DNA from: Bradyrhizobium sp. BRP22
Lineage (GTDB): Bacteria; Pseudomonadota; Alphaproteobacteria; Rhizobiales; Xanthobacteraceae
Direction: 5' to 3'
NCBI RefSeq assembly: GCF_020194175.1
Contig: NZ_JADYVX010000001.1
Location: 62,001 to 126,000, forward strand
Length of the DNA stretch: 64,000 bases
Shown: piece after piece, positions 1 to 8,642 of the stretch
Position numbering within the stretch: the stretch's first letter is position 1
Layout: each line of letters opens with the position of its first letter
Notes under the pieces: model-generated
What the model was told of the DNA's origin: nothing
Database searches by the model: none
The model's input: only the letters and a program-made list of their open reading frames with translations
Made by a program: the position numbers and the translations under genes

Positions 1-1502
1 CGCGCGGACGCCGTCGAACTCGAGGCGATATCCGGCACTTCCTTGCGGAGCTGCGCGTATTCGATCAGCGACTTGATCGCGCCGACCGCGCGGTCGAGGC
101 CCTGCAGCACGGCGACGTTTGGCAGCGTCTTGCGTAGCGCCTTGGTGTGATCGGTGAAGCCGATCGACATCGCGCTGATATAGATCACGGGTTTGCCCGC
201 CTTCGCGGCCATCTCGTTGACGATGCGAAGATTGCGCTCGCGCAGCTCATGCGGCGCCTTTGGCAGCTCGGCATCGATGATGACGATATCGGTGTCGGGA
301 TCGTCGATCATGATCTTGATGGACTTCATGTAAACGGAGGGATCGACCACGGCGGCAAAGCCTGCGTCCAGCGGATTGCCGACGATGCTGCCGGGGCCAA
401 GCATTGTTGCGAGCTGCTCGGTCGCGCTCGGGCCGAGCGGCGCGAAATTCAGTCCCGCCGCATAGAACGCGTCGATCAGCAGTCCACGCTTGCCGCCGGA
501 CAGCGACACCGCGGCGAGCCGGTTGCCCTTCGGCAGATCGGCATGCACGAAGCATTCGGTGGTCTCGATCAACTCGTCGAGGCCGCGGACGCGGATCACG
601 CCTTCCCGGGTCGATATCGCGTCAAAAGTCTCGATCGAGCCGGCGAGCGCGCCGGTGTGCGCCATCGCCGCGGCGCGGCCGCCTTCGGAGGCGCCGAGCT
701 TGAGCGCGATCACCGGCTTGCCGGCGGCGCGCGCGGCCTTGCAGGCATCGCGGAATGCTTTGGTGTTCCGCACGCCTTCGAGATAGACCACGATCACGCG
801 GATGCTCGGATCGGCGGCGAAATAATTCATCAGGTCGGGCGTGGTCAGCCCCACCTCGTTGCCGGTCGTCACCATGTAGCCGACACCGACGCCGCGATCC
901 TCCAGCGTCTGGCGGATCGCCATCACGATGGCGCCGGATTGGCCGGCGATCGCCACCGGTCCGGCTTCCATGGTGACGATGCGGTCGTCGATATTGGTGA
1001 AGAGGTTTTCGCCGGCGCTCAGGTTTCCAAGACAATTGGGTCCCGTCACCGCAAGCCCGGTTTCCTGCACCGCCTGCTTCAATTCGACCGCGAGCCGCTG
1101 GCTCTCCTCGTCCTGCAATTCGCTGAAGCCCGAAGTGACGATGGTTGCCGAGCGCGCGCCGGCTGCGGCCGCATCGCGGATCACTTGCACCGCAAAGCGC
1201 GCCGGCACCAGCACCAGCACGTGATCTGGCTCTTCGGGAAGGCTCGCAAAATCCTTGTAGCAGGTGACGCCCCAGATCGTTTCGCGCTTGGCGTTAACGG
1301 GATAAAGCCCGCCGCGATATCCGTACTTGATCAGGTTGTTCCAGATGCGCTCGGCATAATTGCCGGGCTTGTCGGTGGCCCCGACCAGCACGATGTTGCG
1401 GGGGTGCAGCATCGCATGGATCTGCTTGACGATGTCGCTGGCATCACGCGACGGCGACCATTTCTCGGGTGCAGCGGACGCGGGGCTGAACTGTGCTTCC
1501 AT
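1..1502 (-). CDS. Acyl-CoA/acetate-CoA ligase family protein, NDP-forming type, alpha part (truncated by window edge)
   Basis: Translating the minus strand from the ATG at 1502 gives an uninterrupted frame to the window edge (about 500 residues). It contains a CoA-binding Rossmann segment near residues 30-150 (HPRNIVLVGATDKPGNYAER, then VTGPNCLGNLSAGE). This is followed by a succinyl-CoA-ligase-like flavodoxin segment (AIAGQSGAIVMAIRQ, YMVTTGNEVGLTTPDLMNYF, MAHTGALAGS). The order matches the alpha part of ADP-forming acetate-CoA ligases and the related acyl-CoA synthetase/PAT family. Such enzymes interconvert an acyl-CoA and a free acid through a phosphohistidine. An ATP-grasp beta part, if present, lies beyond position 1 and cannot be seen. 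It may activate organic acids like the neighbouring AMP-forming ligases. The substrate cannot be told from sequence. Confidence 0.85.
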   Translation of the reverse strand, partial: MEAQFSPASAAPEKWSPSRDASDIVKQIHAMLHPRNIVLVGATDKPGNYAERIWNNLIKYGYRGGLYPVNAKRETIWGVTCYKDFASLPEEPDHVLVLVPARFAVQVIRDAAAAGARSATIVTSGFSELQDEESQRLAVELKQAVQETGLAVTGPNCLGNLSAGENLFTNIDDRIVTMEAGPVAIAGQSGAIVMAIRQTLEDRGVGVGYMVTTGNEVGLTTPDLMNYFAADPSIRVIVVYLEGVRNTKAFRDACKAARAAGKPVIALKLGASEGGRAAAMAHTGALAGSIETFDAISTREGVIRVRGLDELIETTECFVHADLPKGNRLAAVSLSGGKRGLLIDAFYAAGLNFAPLGPSATEQLATMLGPGSIVGNPLDAGFAAVVDPSVYMKSIKIMIDDPDTDIVIIDAELPKAPHELRERNLRIVNEMAAKAGKPVIYISAMSIGFTDHTKALRKTLPNVAVLQGLDRAVGAIKSLIEYAQLRKEVPDIASSSTASA

Positions 1503-1667
1503 GGACCTCGCCTTGTCGTTTCCTGCGGCGCTGCAGCGAACGCTGTGCGCCATGCTTTTTGCTATTTCTATTGAGGCTTGTGCAGCGTGGCAACTTACAC
1601 TGGCTGCATGCGGCTACGCGCTGCTGCGATATCCCACCATGCGGATAATTCTTTCGGCTGCCACGCT

Positions 1668-1832
1668 TCAGGAGCCGGATTCGATCATCGTGGCGGGCAG
1701 AAGATAGCGTTCCGGTCCCGATGTCAGCGCGTCGAACGGCCAGCAGGTCGAGAGCACCAGCTCGTATCCATTCGACAGCGGATCGATGCCGGAAGCATCG
1801 AAGCGCATTACGGAGCTGGCGAGAGCCGGAAC
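1668..1832 (-). pseudogene. Remnant of a proteobacterial (class GN-like) sortase, C-terminal part only
   Basis: One minus-strand frame reads SSVMRFDASGIDPLSNGYE, then LVLSTCWPFDALTSGPERYL, and stops at 1668. The sTCWPFDA segment with a downstream Arg (GPERY) matches the catalytic Cys/Arg end of sortases, in particular the proteobacterial group whose usual partner is a vault/vWA-domain target protein. The N-terminal signal/TM region and catalytic His are absent. Upstream, this frame has no plausible start and the reading continues in another frame. I infer a decayed or deleted sortase gene. No LPXTG-type partner was found in the window. Confidence 0.65.
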
Positions 1833-1971
1833 GGGCGTCGCCCGGCTTGATGAACGCGGCCGGCGGCTTGATCGCGGCCGACCATACCGGCGCGAAGTTC
1901 ACGAACAAGGCCGCGAACCCGATGATGAGCGCGGCAATGCCTTCGACCAGGAAGAACAGCACTATTCGCAT
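1833..1971 (-). pseudogene. Short membrane-protein fragment abutting the sortase remnant
   Basis: From an ATG at 1971 the minus strand encodes about 45 residues with one strong hydrophobic segment (MRIVLFFLVEGIAALIIGFA then ALFVNFAPVWSA), followed by a hydrophilic stretch. It then runs out of frame with the sortase remnant and continues as low-complexity, implausible sequence. No strong ribosome binding site precedes the ATG. It could be the start of a small inner-membrane protein joined to the sortase tail by deletion, or an unrelated decayed gene. I do not recognise the family. Confidence 0.35.
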
Positions 1972-2216
1972 CCAGCGTGACAGCCGCGGGCGGCCGGTCA
2001 CGATACAATCGCACGTCGTTATTTCCCTCTCCCGAGGGACGTCTAGGACGCGCAAAGTTTTTCGAGAAAGTGCGTCGAGGCGCGAGCAGAATGATCGGCA
2101 TTGTTCAGCCACAAGGAGGCGCGGCGCGCCGCGCTGTTGCCCGGCTTTGTGCGGTTTTGTGCCGAAATGTGCGGTCTGGTAGAGTCGGCGTGAATCTTCC
2201 TGCCGGGCTAGTGACC

Positions 2217-2915
2217 CTAAGCCCGTCGCAGCGGCGAGGGCGAAACGACGGCGGCGAGCAGCACGGCGAGAATGCCGGTCAGGAACACGCCGTCAAACGT
2301 GCCGGCGCCGCCGATCGAGGCGATCGGCGCACCCAGGCTGCCGATCTTGTCCAGGTTGAGAAGATCGGCGCCGATCAGCGTTCCGACTGAACCCGCGATA
2401 TAGGCGAGCGGCGCGGCATATTCACGCGAAAGCAGCAGCGCGATGATCGCGACGCTGACGACGGGCACGAACACCGGCACCGCGATGCCAATTCCCGGCA
2501 CCGGCGTCGCCAGCCAATGGACGATGAGCGCGATGATGGCGGTCGCGATCGCGGCCCTGACCCAGAGCTCGTATCTGACGACCAGATAGATCGACATCAA
2601 GGTCGGGATCAGCGCGCCGCCGACATTCACGGCCAGGATCGTGCTGGGCGCGGTCACCAGCGGCACGACATAGCGCATGCCGAAGAAGTCGACGACCTCG
2701 CCGGATCTGACAGGCGGGCCAGACAATTCCGTGATCGGAATATTGAGATAGCTGCCGATCAGGGAGCCGAACAGCAGCAGGAATGCAGCTCCCGGACTCA
2801 CACCGAGGCTCAGATAGGCATATCTGAGGATGCGGAGCTGGATCAGGATCACCAGCACCAATGCGAGGAACACCAGGATCGAAAACGATCCCGGCGTCAT
2901 CGGCAGATAGTGCAT
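2217..2915 (-). CDS. DUF1614 family integral membrane protein
   Basis: About 232 residues when started at the internal Met at 2915 (MHYLPMTPGSFSILVFLALV). A longer frame opens at 2954. The protein is almost entirely hydrophobic, with about seven membrane segments, and carries the pattern of DUF1614 proteins: GSLIGSYLNIPI near the N-terminus, VNVGGALIPTLMSIYLV in the middle and a glycine-rich GSVGTLIGADLLNL followed by IGGAGTFDGVFLTG near the end. The biochemical role of this family is not known to me. It stands alone. The upstream side (to 3137) holds a repeat and the convergent side holds the sortase remnant. Confidence 0.75.
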   Translation of the reverse strand: MHYLPMTPGSFSILVFLALVLVILIQLRILRYAYLSLGVSPGAAFLLLFGSLIGSYLNIPITELSGPPVRSGEVVDFFGMRYVVPLVTAPSTILAVNVGGALIPTLMSIYLVVRYELWVRAAIATAIIALIVHWLATPVPGIGIAVPVFVPVVSVAIIALLLSREYAAPLAYIAGSVGTLIGADLLNLDKIGSLGAPIASIGGAGTFDGVFLTGILAVLLAAVVSPSPLRRA

Positions 2916-3001
2916 CTGGCTATCCACGATCGGTGGCTCGCTGTGCTTTACCACCTGGTGAAGTGGGGAGCCGTCAGCATGATCTCAAGCTCTCGACTTA
3001 C

Positions 3002-3117
3002 CTCTCCCGCTTGCGAGGGAGGTCGGCGCGAAGCGCCGGGTGGGGGGTCTCTCCATACGAAGAGTGTTCATCGTGGAGACACCCTCACCCCGGCCCTCTC
3101 CCGCAAGCGGGAGAGGG
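3002..3117. repeat. Palindromic repeat, family C (copy C1)
   Basis: Imperfect inverted repeat whose ends read CCTCTCCCGCTTGCGAGGGA and its complement (CCCTCTCCCGCAAGCGGGAG), with internal GCGCGAAGCGCCGGGTG and ACCCTCACCCC. It is the same family as 35228-35379. It fills the gap between the Liv-type binding protein and the DUF1614 gene. Confidence 0.8.
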
Positions 3118-3137
3118 AGCGCCTCGACCCTACCCGA

Positions 3138-4361
3138 CTAACCGCCCGTCTCGGCACTGATGATGTCGCCGAACAATTCCCATTGCCCCTTGGTGAACCG
3201 CATCATCTTGAGCTGCTCGATCGGAGCGAAGTCGTTCGGGCCGGTGCTGATCTTGATGCCGGGGATCAGCGTATCCGGCGCGAAGTCCTTCAGGCTTGCG
3301 GCCTGCTTCATCACGTTTTCGCGGGTGAGATTGTCGCCGCACTGTTTCAGCACCTGCACCAGCGTCTGGGCTGCGGCGTAGCCATAAACGGTGTTGGCGT
3401 CGGAGATGTTGGCGCCCGGCATGTATTTGTCGATGAAGGCCATGAACTTCTTCATGCCCTCGTCGTCCTTCCACTGCGGATCGGACGCATCCTTCAGGTA
3501 ACCTGCCGACAGCACGCCTTCGGAGGCCTCCAGCCCTGCCGGCTTCATGACCGCGCCGATCGAGATCGAGACATCGGTCATTACCTGCATCGGCTTCCAG
3601 TCCAGCTCGGCGATTTTCTTGATCGCCTGCGCCGCGAATTTCGGCGTCGCGATGTTGACGAAGACATCGGCGCCGGTGCCCTTCAGCTTGACGATGTGGG
3701 AATCGATCGAGGGCTCGGTGGTCTCGTAGCTTTCCTCGGCGACGATCAGGCTGGACGCCTTGTCGCCGAAGATCTCCTTGATGCCAGCGAGATAGTCTTT
3801 GCCGAAATCGTCATTGGCATAGAAGATGGCGACCTTGGCATTGGGCTTGGTCTTGAGAATGTATTTCGCGAAGATCCTGGCCTCGACGCGGTAGCTCGGC
3901 TGGAAACCCATGGTCCAGGGAAAATCCTTCGGGTCGTTCCACTTGCTGGCGCCGGTGGCGAGGAAGAGCTGCGGCACCTTCTTGGCGTTGTGATATTTCT
4001 GCACCGCGGTCTGGGTCGGCGTGCCCAGCGCGTTGAACACCAGGAACACCTCGTCGCCCTCGATCAGTTTGCGGACCTGCTCCACTGTCTTCGGCGGCGA
4101 ATAGCCGTCGTCATAGGAGATCCAGTTGATCTTGCGGCCGTTCACGCCGCCCTGGTCGTTGATCATCTTGAAATAGGCTTCTTCGGTCTTGCCGATGATG
4201 CCGTAGGCCGAGGCCGGCCCGCTATAGGCCTCGACATTGCCTATCCTGATCTCGGTGTCGGAGGCGCCGGTGTCGTATTTCTTCTGCGCGAACGCGCCCT
4301 GGGCAGAGAGCAGCGAAAGCGCCGCGACGGCGGCAAGCAAGGCGATTTTCTTGTTCTTCAT
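3138..4361 (-). CDS. Branched-chain amino acid/amide ABC transporter periplasmic binding protein (LivK-type)
   Basis: About 407 residues from the Met at 4361. The start was chosen because it opens a classical signal peptide (MKNKKIALLAAVAALSLLSA, cleavage near AFAQ) behind a GAGGAA ribosome binding site. The longer upstream frame has no signal sequence. Mature features are typical of the Peripla_BP_6 family: IRIGNVEAYSGPASAYGIIG, MINDQGGVNGRKINWISYDD, QVRKLIEGDEVFLVFNALGT and NAKVAIFYANDDFGKDYLAG. No permease or ATPase of the Liv system lies beside it. The upstream neighbour is a CoA ligase on the same strand about 100 bp away, so it may deliver an aromatic or aliphatic acid rather than an amino acid. 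Confidence 0.9.
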   Translation of the reverse strand: MKNKKIALLAAVAALSLLSAQGAFAQKKYDTGASDTEIRIGNVEAYSGPASAYGIIGKTEEAYFKMINDQGGVNGRKINWISYDDGYSPPKTVEQVRKLIEGDEVFLVFNALGTPTQTAVQKYHNAKKVPQLFLATGASKWNDPKDFPWTMGFQPSYRVEARIFAKYILKTKPNAKVAIFYANDDFGKDYLAGIKEIFGDKASSLIVAEESYETTEPSIDSHIVKLKGTGADVFVNIATPKFAAQAIKKIAELDWKPMQVMTDVSISIGAVMKPAGLEASEGVLSAGYLKDASDPQWKDDEGMKKFMAFIDKYMPGANISDANTVYGYAAAQTLVQVLKQCGDNLTRENVMKQAASLKDFAPDTLIPGIKISTGPNDFAPIEQLKMMRFTKGQWELFGDIISAETGG

Positions 4362-4457
4362 ACAGCAGTTTCCTCGGCTTTTTATGGTTAAGGACGAACG
4401 CACGAAAAATCGCCGCCGGACCTGGCAGGCGGCGGCGAATCTTGTCACCGGATCATA

Positions 4458-6005
4458 TCATGAAGCTTGCGCCAGATCGGTCGGCTTTAATTCCGCGAAT
4501 TGCTTGCGCAGCGTCGGCTTGTGGATCTTGCCGGTCGCATTGCGCGGCAACGCTTCGATGAATTCGATTCTGCGCGGGCATTTGAAGCGCGCCAGATTGG
4601 CCGCGCAATGCGCGTGGACCTCCGCCGGCGTCAGTCTCTCGCCCGGCTTGACCGCGACGATCGCCATGCCGACCTCGCCCCATTGCTCATCGGGAATGCC
4701 GATCACGGCAGCCTCGGAAACGGCCGGGATCTGGTGCAGCACATTCTCGACTTCGGCCGGATAGACGTTCTCGCCGCCGGAAATGTACATGTCCTTCCAG
4801 CGGTCGACGATATAGTAGAAGCCTTCCTCGTCGATGCGCGTCGCATCGCCCGTGTGCAGCCAGCCGTCGGTGAAGGAAGAGGCATTGGCGTCGGGCCGGT
4901 TCCAATAGCCCGGCGTGATGTTCGGGCCGCGGACCCAGAGCTCGCCAAGTTCGCCGACCGCGGCGTCGGTGCCGTCGGGGCGCACGATCCGCACTTCCGT
5001 GTGCAGCACCGGCTTGCCGGCGGAGCCCGCTTTGCGCGCGGCGTCCTCGCGGTCGAGCGCCATTACCGCGGGCGATGTCTCGGTCATGCCATAGCCCTGC
5101 TGCAGCGCCACGCCGCGCGCTTCCCATACCTTGAGCAGCGGCACCGGCATCGGCGCGCCGCCGACCCCGCCGATGATCAGCCGGCCGAAATCGGCGCTCG
5201 CAAATGAGGGATGCTGCGCCATGAACTGGTAGATCGCGGGCACGCCGAAGAAGACGTTGATGCCCTCGGTGGGATCACTGATCAGCCGCAATGCCTCGCC
5301 GGGATCGAAGCTGCGCATGATCAAGACGTTGCCGCCGGCGTGCAGCACCGGATTGGTGTAGCAATTGAGCCCGCCGGTGTGGAACAGCGGCAGCACGCAG
5401 AGGAATACCGAGGACGGCGAGATATAGGCGAGGCCGCCGAGATTGACGCAATTGAAGAACGTCATGCCGTGGGTGATGATGGCGCCCTTCGGCTGGCCTG
5501 TCGTGCCCGAGGTGTACATGATGGTCGAGATGTCATCGAGCGTGACAGGCTCAAAGCTCTCGATCGGCTGTGCGGAGGCGATGCCGGCTTCATAGGAGCC
5601 ATCCGGGCCGAGCAGCAGCGTCGAGGACACGTTGCAGAGCCTGGCGACACTGAGCGCCGTCTCGGCGAGGTCGCCGTCATGGATCATCACTTTCGGCGAG
5701 GCGTCGCCGACGATGAACTGCAGCTCAGGCACGGTGAGGCGGGTGTTGAGCGGCAGGAACACGGCGCCCAGCCGCCCGCAGGCGAACTGCACTTCCAGCG
5801 TGTCTGATGTGTTCAGCGCCAGCACCGCGACGCGGTCGCCGCGCGCGACCTTCAGCGTGTCGCGCAAATGCGCGGCGAGCCTCGAGATCCGCCTGTCGGA
5901 TTGCGCATAGGTGAAACGGCGGCCGCTGGCGAGATCCACCATCGCAACCTTGTCGGGCGTCCTCCGGCCGTAATGGGCGATCCAGTCGTAGTAACGAACC
6001 GGCAA
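4458..6005 (-). CDS. AMP-forming acyl-CoA ligase (ANL superfamily)
   Basis: 515 residues, the usual length for the family. Motifs: phosphate loop MYTSGTTGQPKG (residues 163-174), GYGMTE (304-309), WLHTGD (383-388), hinge DRWKDMYISGGENVYPAEVE (401-420) and the C-terminal catalytic Lys in NATGKIHK (Lys493). It makes acyl-AMP and then acyl-CoA in the cytoplasm. The substrate is not fixed by sequence. It resembles medium/long-chain or aryl acid ligases. It lies just upstream of the binding protein gene and divergent from an acyl-CoA dehydrogenase (gap 6006-6210), which suggests a shared catabolic unit. Confidence 0.92.
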   Translation of the reverse strand: MPVRYYDWIAHYGRRTPDKVAMVDLASGRRFTYAQSDRRISRLAAHLRDTLKVARGDRVAVLALNTSDTLEVQFACGRLGAVFLPLNTRLTVPELQFIVGDASPKVMIHDGDLAETALSVARLCNVSSTLLLGPDGSYEAGIASAQPIESFEPVTLDDISTIMYTSGTTGQPKGAIITHGMTFFNCVNLGGLAYISPSSVFLCVLPLFHTGGLNCYTNPVLHAGGNVLIMRSFDPGEALRLISDPTEGINVFFGVPAIYQFMAQHPSFASADFGRLIIGGVGGAPMPVPLLKVWEARGVALQQGYGMTETSPAVMALDREDAARKAGSAGKPVLHTEVRIVRPDGTDAAVGELGELWVRGPNITPGYWNRPDANASSFTDGWLHTGDATRIDEEGFYYIVDRWKDMYISGGENVYPAEVENVLHQIPAVSEAAVIGIPDEQWGEVGMAIVAVKPGERLTPAEVHAHCAANLARFKCPRRIEFIEALPRNATGKIHKPTLRKQFAELKPTDLAQAS

Positions 6006-6210
6006 ATTTCCCTCCCACGCTGGGCGGTCTGGCGCCGCCTGATCGTGATCCGCAAGGCTGCAGTGGACGGGCGGGGGCCGGAACCTGTCTTGCGTTTAGT
6101 GGCTGGAACCGGGCTGGATGGGCGCGCATTCGCCGCCGGCAGCCACTCGACGCAAGTTGGCGCGGCGATTTCCGGACATCGTCGGGCAGAAGAATCGATG
6201 GAGCAAGGGG

Positions 6211-7347
6211 ATGGCGAGCCCATTCTACGGCAGCGAGCACGAGGTCTTTCGCGAAGCGGTGCGCCGCTTCGTGCAAAAGGAGATCGAGCCCCACGCCCAT
6301 GAGTGGGACGAAGCGGGCGAGTTTCCGCGCGAGCTCTATCGCAGGGCCTCCGAGATCGGGCTGTTGGGGCTCGGCTTCCCGGAGGAATATGGCGGCATTC
6401 CCGCCGACCAGTTCATGAAGATCGTGGCGTCGCAGGAACTGGCGCGGGCCGGCGCCGGCGGCGTCTCGTCGAGCCTGATGAGCCATACCATCGGCTCGCC
6501 GCCGATCGCGCGTGCCGCCCGTCCCGAGGTCAAGGCGCGCGTGCTGCCGGAGGTGCTGCGGGGTGAGAAGATTTCCGCGCTCGCGATCACTGAGCCGAGC
6601 GGAGGCTCCGATGTCGCGAACTTGCGCACCAAGGCGCGTCGCGACGGCGATCATTATATCGTCAGCGGCGAGAAGACGTTCATCACCTCGGGCGTGCGCG
6701 CCGATTATCTGACGGTCGCCGTGCGCACCGGCGGCGAAGGTGCCGGCGGCGTCAGCCTGCTGCTGATCGAAGGCGATACGCCCGGCCTGTCGCGGACCAA
6801 GCTGAAGAAGATGGGCTGGTGGGCGTCGGATACAGCGACGCTGCATTTCGACGAGTGCCGGGTGCCGGCCGGAAACCTGATCGGCGAGGAGGGCCAGGGC
6901 TTCAAGATCATCATGCAGAATTTCAACAGCGAGCGCATGGGCATGGCCGCGAGCTGCACGGCCTATGCCCGCGTCTGCGTCGAGGACGCCATTGCCTATG
7001 CCAAGGAGCGCAAGACCTTCGGCAAGCCGATCGCCCAGCACCAGGTGATCCGCCACAAGATCGTCGACATGGCGCAGAAGGTCGCCGCCTCCCAGGCGAT
7101 GCTGGAGATGCTGGCCTGGCGGCTGGAGCAGGGCGAAAGCCCGGTCGCCGAGATCTGCATGATGAAGAACCAGGCCACCCAGACCATGGCATTCTGCGCC
7201 TCGGAGGCGGTGCAGATCTTCGGCGGCGCCGGCTTCATGCGCGGCGTCAAGGTCGAGCGCATCTACCGCGAGGTCAAGGTCAACGCCATCGGCGGCGGCA
7301 CCGAGGAGATCATGAAGGACCTCGCCAGCCGCCAGATGGGATTGTGA
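6211..7347 (+). CDS. Acyl-CoA dehydrogenase (flavoprotein) 1
   Basis: About 378 residues from the Met at 6211 (MASPFYGSEHEVFREAV). The upstream extension from 6118 is arginine-rich and unlikely to be coding. Family signatures: GLGFPEEYGG, ALAITEPSGGSDVANLRTKA, YIVSGEKTFITSG, MGWWASDTATLHFDECRVP, ERKTFGKPIAQHQVIRHKI, AVQIFGGAGFMRG, and GGGTEEIMKDL near the C-terminus, where the catalytic base Glu normally sits. It oxidises an acyl-CoA to the 2-enoyl-CoA and passes electrons to ETF. It is divergent from the CoA ligase at 4458-6005, a probable partner. A second dehydrogenase follows 128 bp downstream. Confidence 0.92.
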   Translation: MASPFYGSEHEVFREAVRRFVQKEIEPHAHEWDEAGEFPRELYRRASEIGLLGLGFPEEYGGIPADQFMKIVASQELARAGAGGVSSSLMSHTIGSPPIARAARPEVKARVLPEVLRGEKISALAITEPSGGSDVANLRTKARRDGDHYIVSGEKTFITSGVRADYLTVAVRTGGEGAGGVSLLLIEGDTPGLSRTKLKKMGWWASDTATLHFDECRVPAGNLIGEEGQGFKIIMQNFNSERMGMAASCTAYARVCVEDAIAYAKERKTFGKPIAQHQVIRHKIVDMAQKVAASQAMLEMLAWRLEQGESPVAEICMMKNQATQTMAFCASEAVQIFGGAGFMRGVKVERIYREVKVNAIGGGTEEIMKDLASRQMGL

Positions 7348-7361
7348 GAGCACACGCCGCC

Positions 7362-7459
7362 GTCATTCCGGGGCGCGCAAAGCGCGAGCCCGGAATTTAG
7401 AGATGAGTCCGACAATGCCGAGATTCCGGGTTCGACGCTGCGCGTCGCCCCGGAATGAC
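7362..7459. repeat. Palindromic repeat, family A (copy A1)
   Basis: Starts GTCATTCCGGGGCGCGC and ends with the complement (CGTCGCCCCGGAATGAC). The 3' end stops 16 bp before the ATG at 7476, so the ribosome binding site AGGAAAG of the next gene lies just outside it. Confidence 0.9.
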
Positions 7460-7475
7460 CAGGAAAGCAGAAAAA

Positions 7476-8642
7476 ATGATCTTCACCGCCGACCACGACG
7501 AACCACGCCGCATCTTGCAGAAATTCATCGCGGCCGAGATCAATCCTTTCGTTGACGAATGGGAGGATGCCGGCATCTTCCCCGCGCATGAGCTGTTCAA
7601 GAAGCTCGGCACGCTCGGCTTTCTCGGCCTCAACAAGCCGGAGCAATTCGGCGGCCAGGGGCTCGACTACAGCTATGCGCTGATGATGGCGGAGGAGCTC
7701 GGCGCTATCAGATGCGGCGGCGTGCCGATGGCGATCGGGGTGCAGACGGATATGGCGACGCCGGCGCTGGCGCGGTTCGGCTCAGACGAGGTGCGGCGCG
7801 AGTTTCTGGCGCCGGCGATCTCAGGCGATCAAGTGGCCTGCGTCGGCGTTTCCGAGCCAGGCGCCGGCTCCGACGTCGCCTCGATCAAGACGCAGGCGCG
7901 TTCCGATGGCGACGATTACGTCATCAATGGCGGCAAGATGTGGATCACCAACGGCACGCAGGCGGACTGGATCTGCCTGCTCGCCAACACCAGCGACGGC
8001 CAGGTCCATCGCAACAAGTCGCTGATCTGCGTTCCCATGAAGAGCAAGGGCGTCACCATCGCGCGAAAGCTCGACAAGATGGGCATGCGTTCCTCCGATA
8101 CCGCGCAGATCTTCTTCGACAATGTCCGGGTGCCCAAGCGCAACCGGATCGGCGAGGAAGGCAAGGGTTTCACCTACCAGATGATCCAGTTCCAGGAGGA
8201 GCGGCTGTGGGGCGCGGCCGCCTGCCTGAAGGCGCATGAATTCATCATCAACGAGACGATCGAATACACCCGCAACCGGAAAGCGTTCGGCGGCACGATC
8301 CTCGACAACCAGGTGGTGCACTTCAAGCTCGCGGAACTGCAGACCGAGGTCGAGCTGTTGCGTTCGCTGATCTATCGCGCGGGCGAGGCGCTGGTCGCGG
8401 GCGAAGACGTCACGCGGCTCGCCACCATGGCCAAGCTGAAGGCGGGTCGGCTCGGGCGCGAACTCACCGACGCCTGCCTGCAGTTCTGGGGCGGCATGGG
8501 CTTCATGAACGAGACCCCGGTCAGCCGCGCCTATCGCGACAGCCGCCTGACCTCGATTGGCGGCGGCGCTGACGAGGTGATGCTGATGGTGCTATGCAAG
8601 ATGATGGGGACGCTGCCAGGGCTGAAGAAGGGAAGTCAATGA
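7476..8642 (+). CDS. Acyl-CoA dehydrogenase 2 (AtuD/citronellyl-CoA-dehydrogenase-like group)
   Basis: About 388 residues. The Met at 7476 is preferred because GGAAAG lies about 8 bp upstream. The in-frame Met at 7455 falls inside repeat A1. Signatures: FLGLNKPEQFGGQGLDYSYA, GGVPMAIGVQTDMATPALAR, VGVSEPGAGSDVASIKTQAR, MWITNGTQADWICLLANTSD, LDKMGMRSSDTAQIFFDNVR and a C-terminal SIGGGADEVM with the expected catalytic Glu. From memory the GVQTDMATPAL and NGTQADW blocks resemble dehydrogenases acting on branched acyl-CoA such as AtuD of acyclic terpene breakdown. That assignment is inferred only. Its stop overlaps the start of the next gene (ATGA). Confidence 0.9.
   Translation: MIFTADHDEPRRILQKFIAAEINPFVDEWEDAGIFPAHELFKKLGTLGFLGLNKPEQFGGQGLDYSYALMMAEELGAIRCGGVPMAIGVQTDMATPALARFGSDEVRREFLAPAISGDQVACVGVSEPGAGSDVASIKTQARSDGDDYVINGGKMWITNGTQADWICLLANTSDGQVHRNKSLICVPMKSKGVTIARKLDKMGMRSSDTAQIFFDNVRVPKRNRIGEEGKGFTYQMIQFQEERLWGAAACLKAHEFIINETIEYTRNRKAFGGTILDNQVVHFKLAELQTEVELLRSLIYRAGEALVAGEDVTRLATMAKLKAGRLGRELTDACLQFWGGMGFMNETPVSRAYRDSRLTSIGGGADEVMLMVLCKMMGTLPGLKKGSQ

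Noticed and set aside
147..1574. A 475-codon plus-strand open frame opposite the CoA ligase gene
   Set aside because: It is the shadow of the minus-strand ligase. The translation is rich in Arg, His, Asp and Ala without domain patterns, while the other strand gives clear CoA-binding motifs.
2517..4391. A 624-codon plus-strand open frame
   Set aside because: Antisense to the DUF1614 and binding-protein genes and running through repeat C1. Composition is that of a shadow frame.
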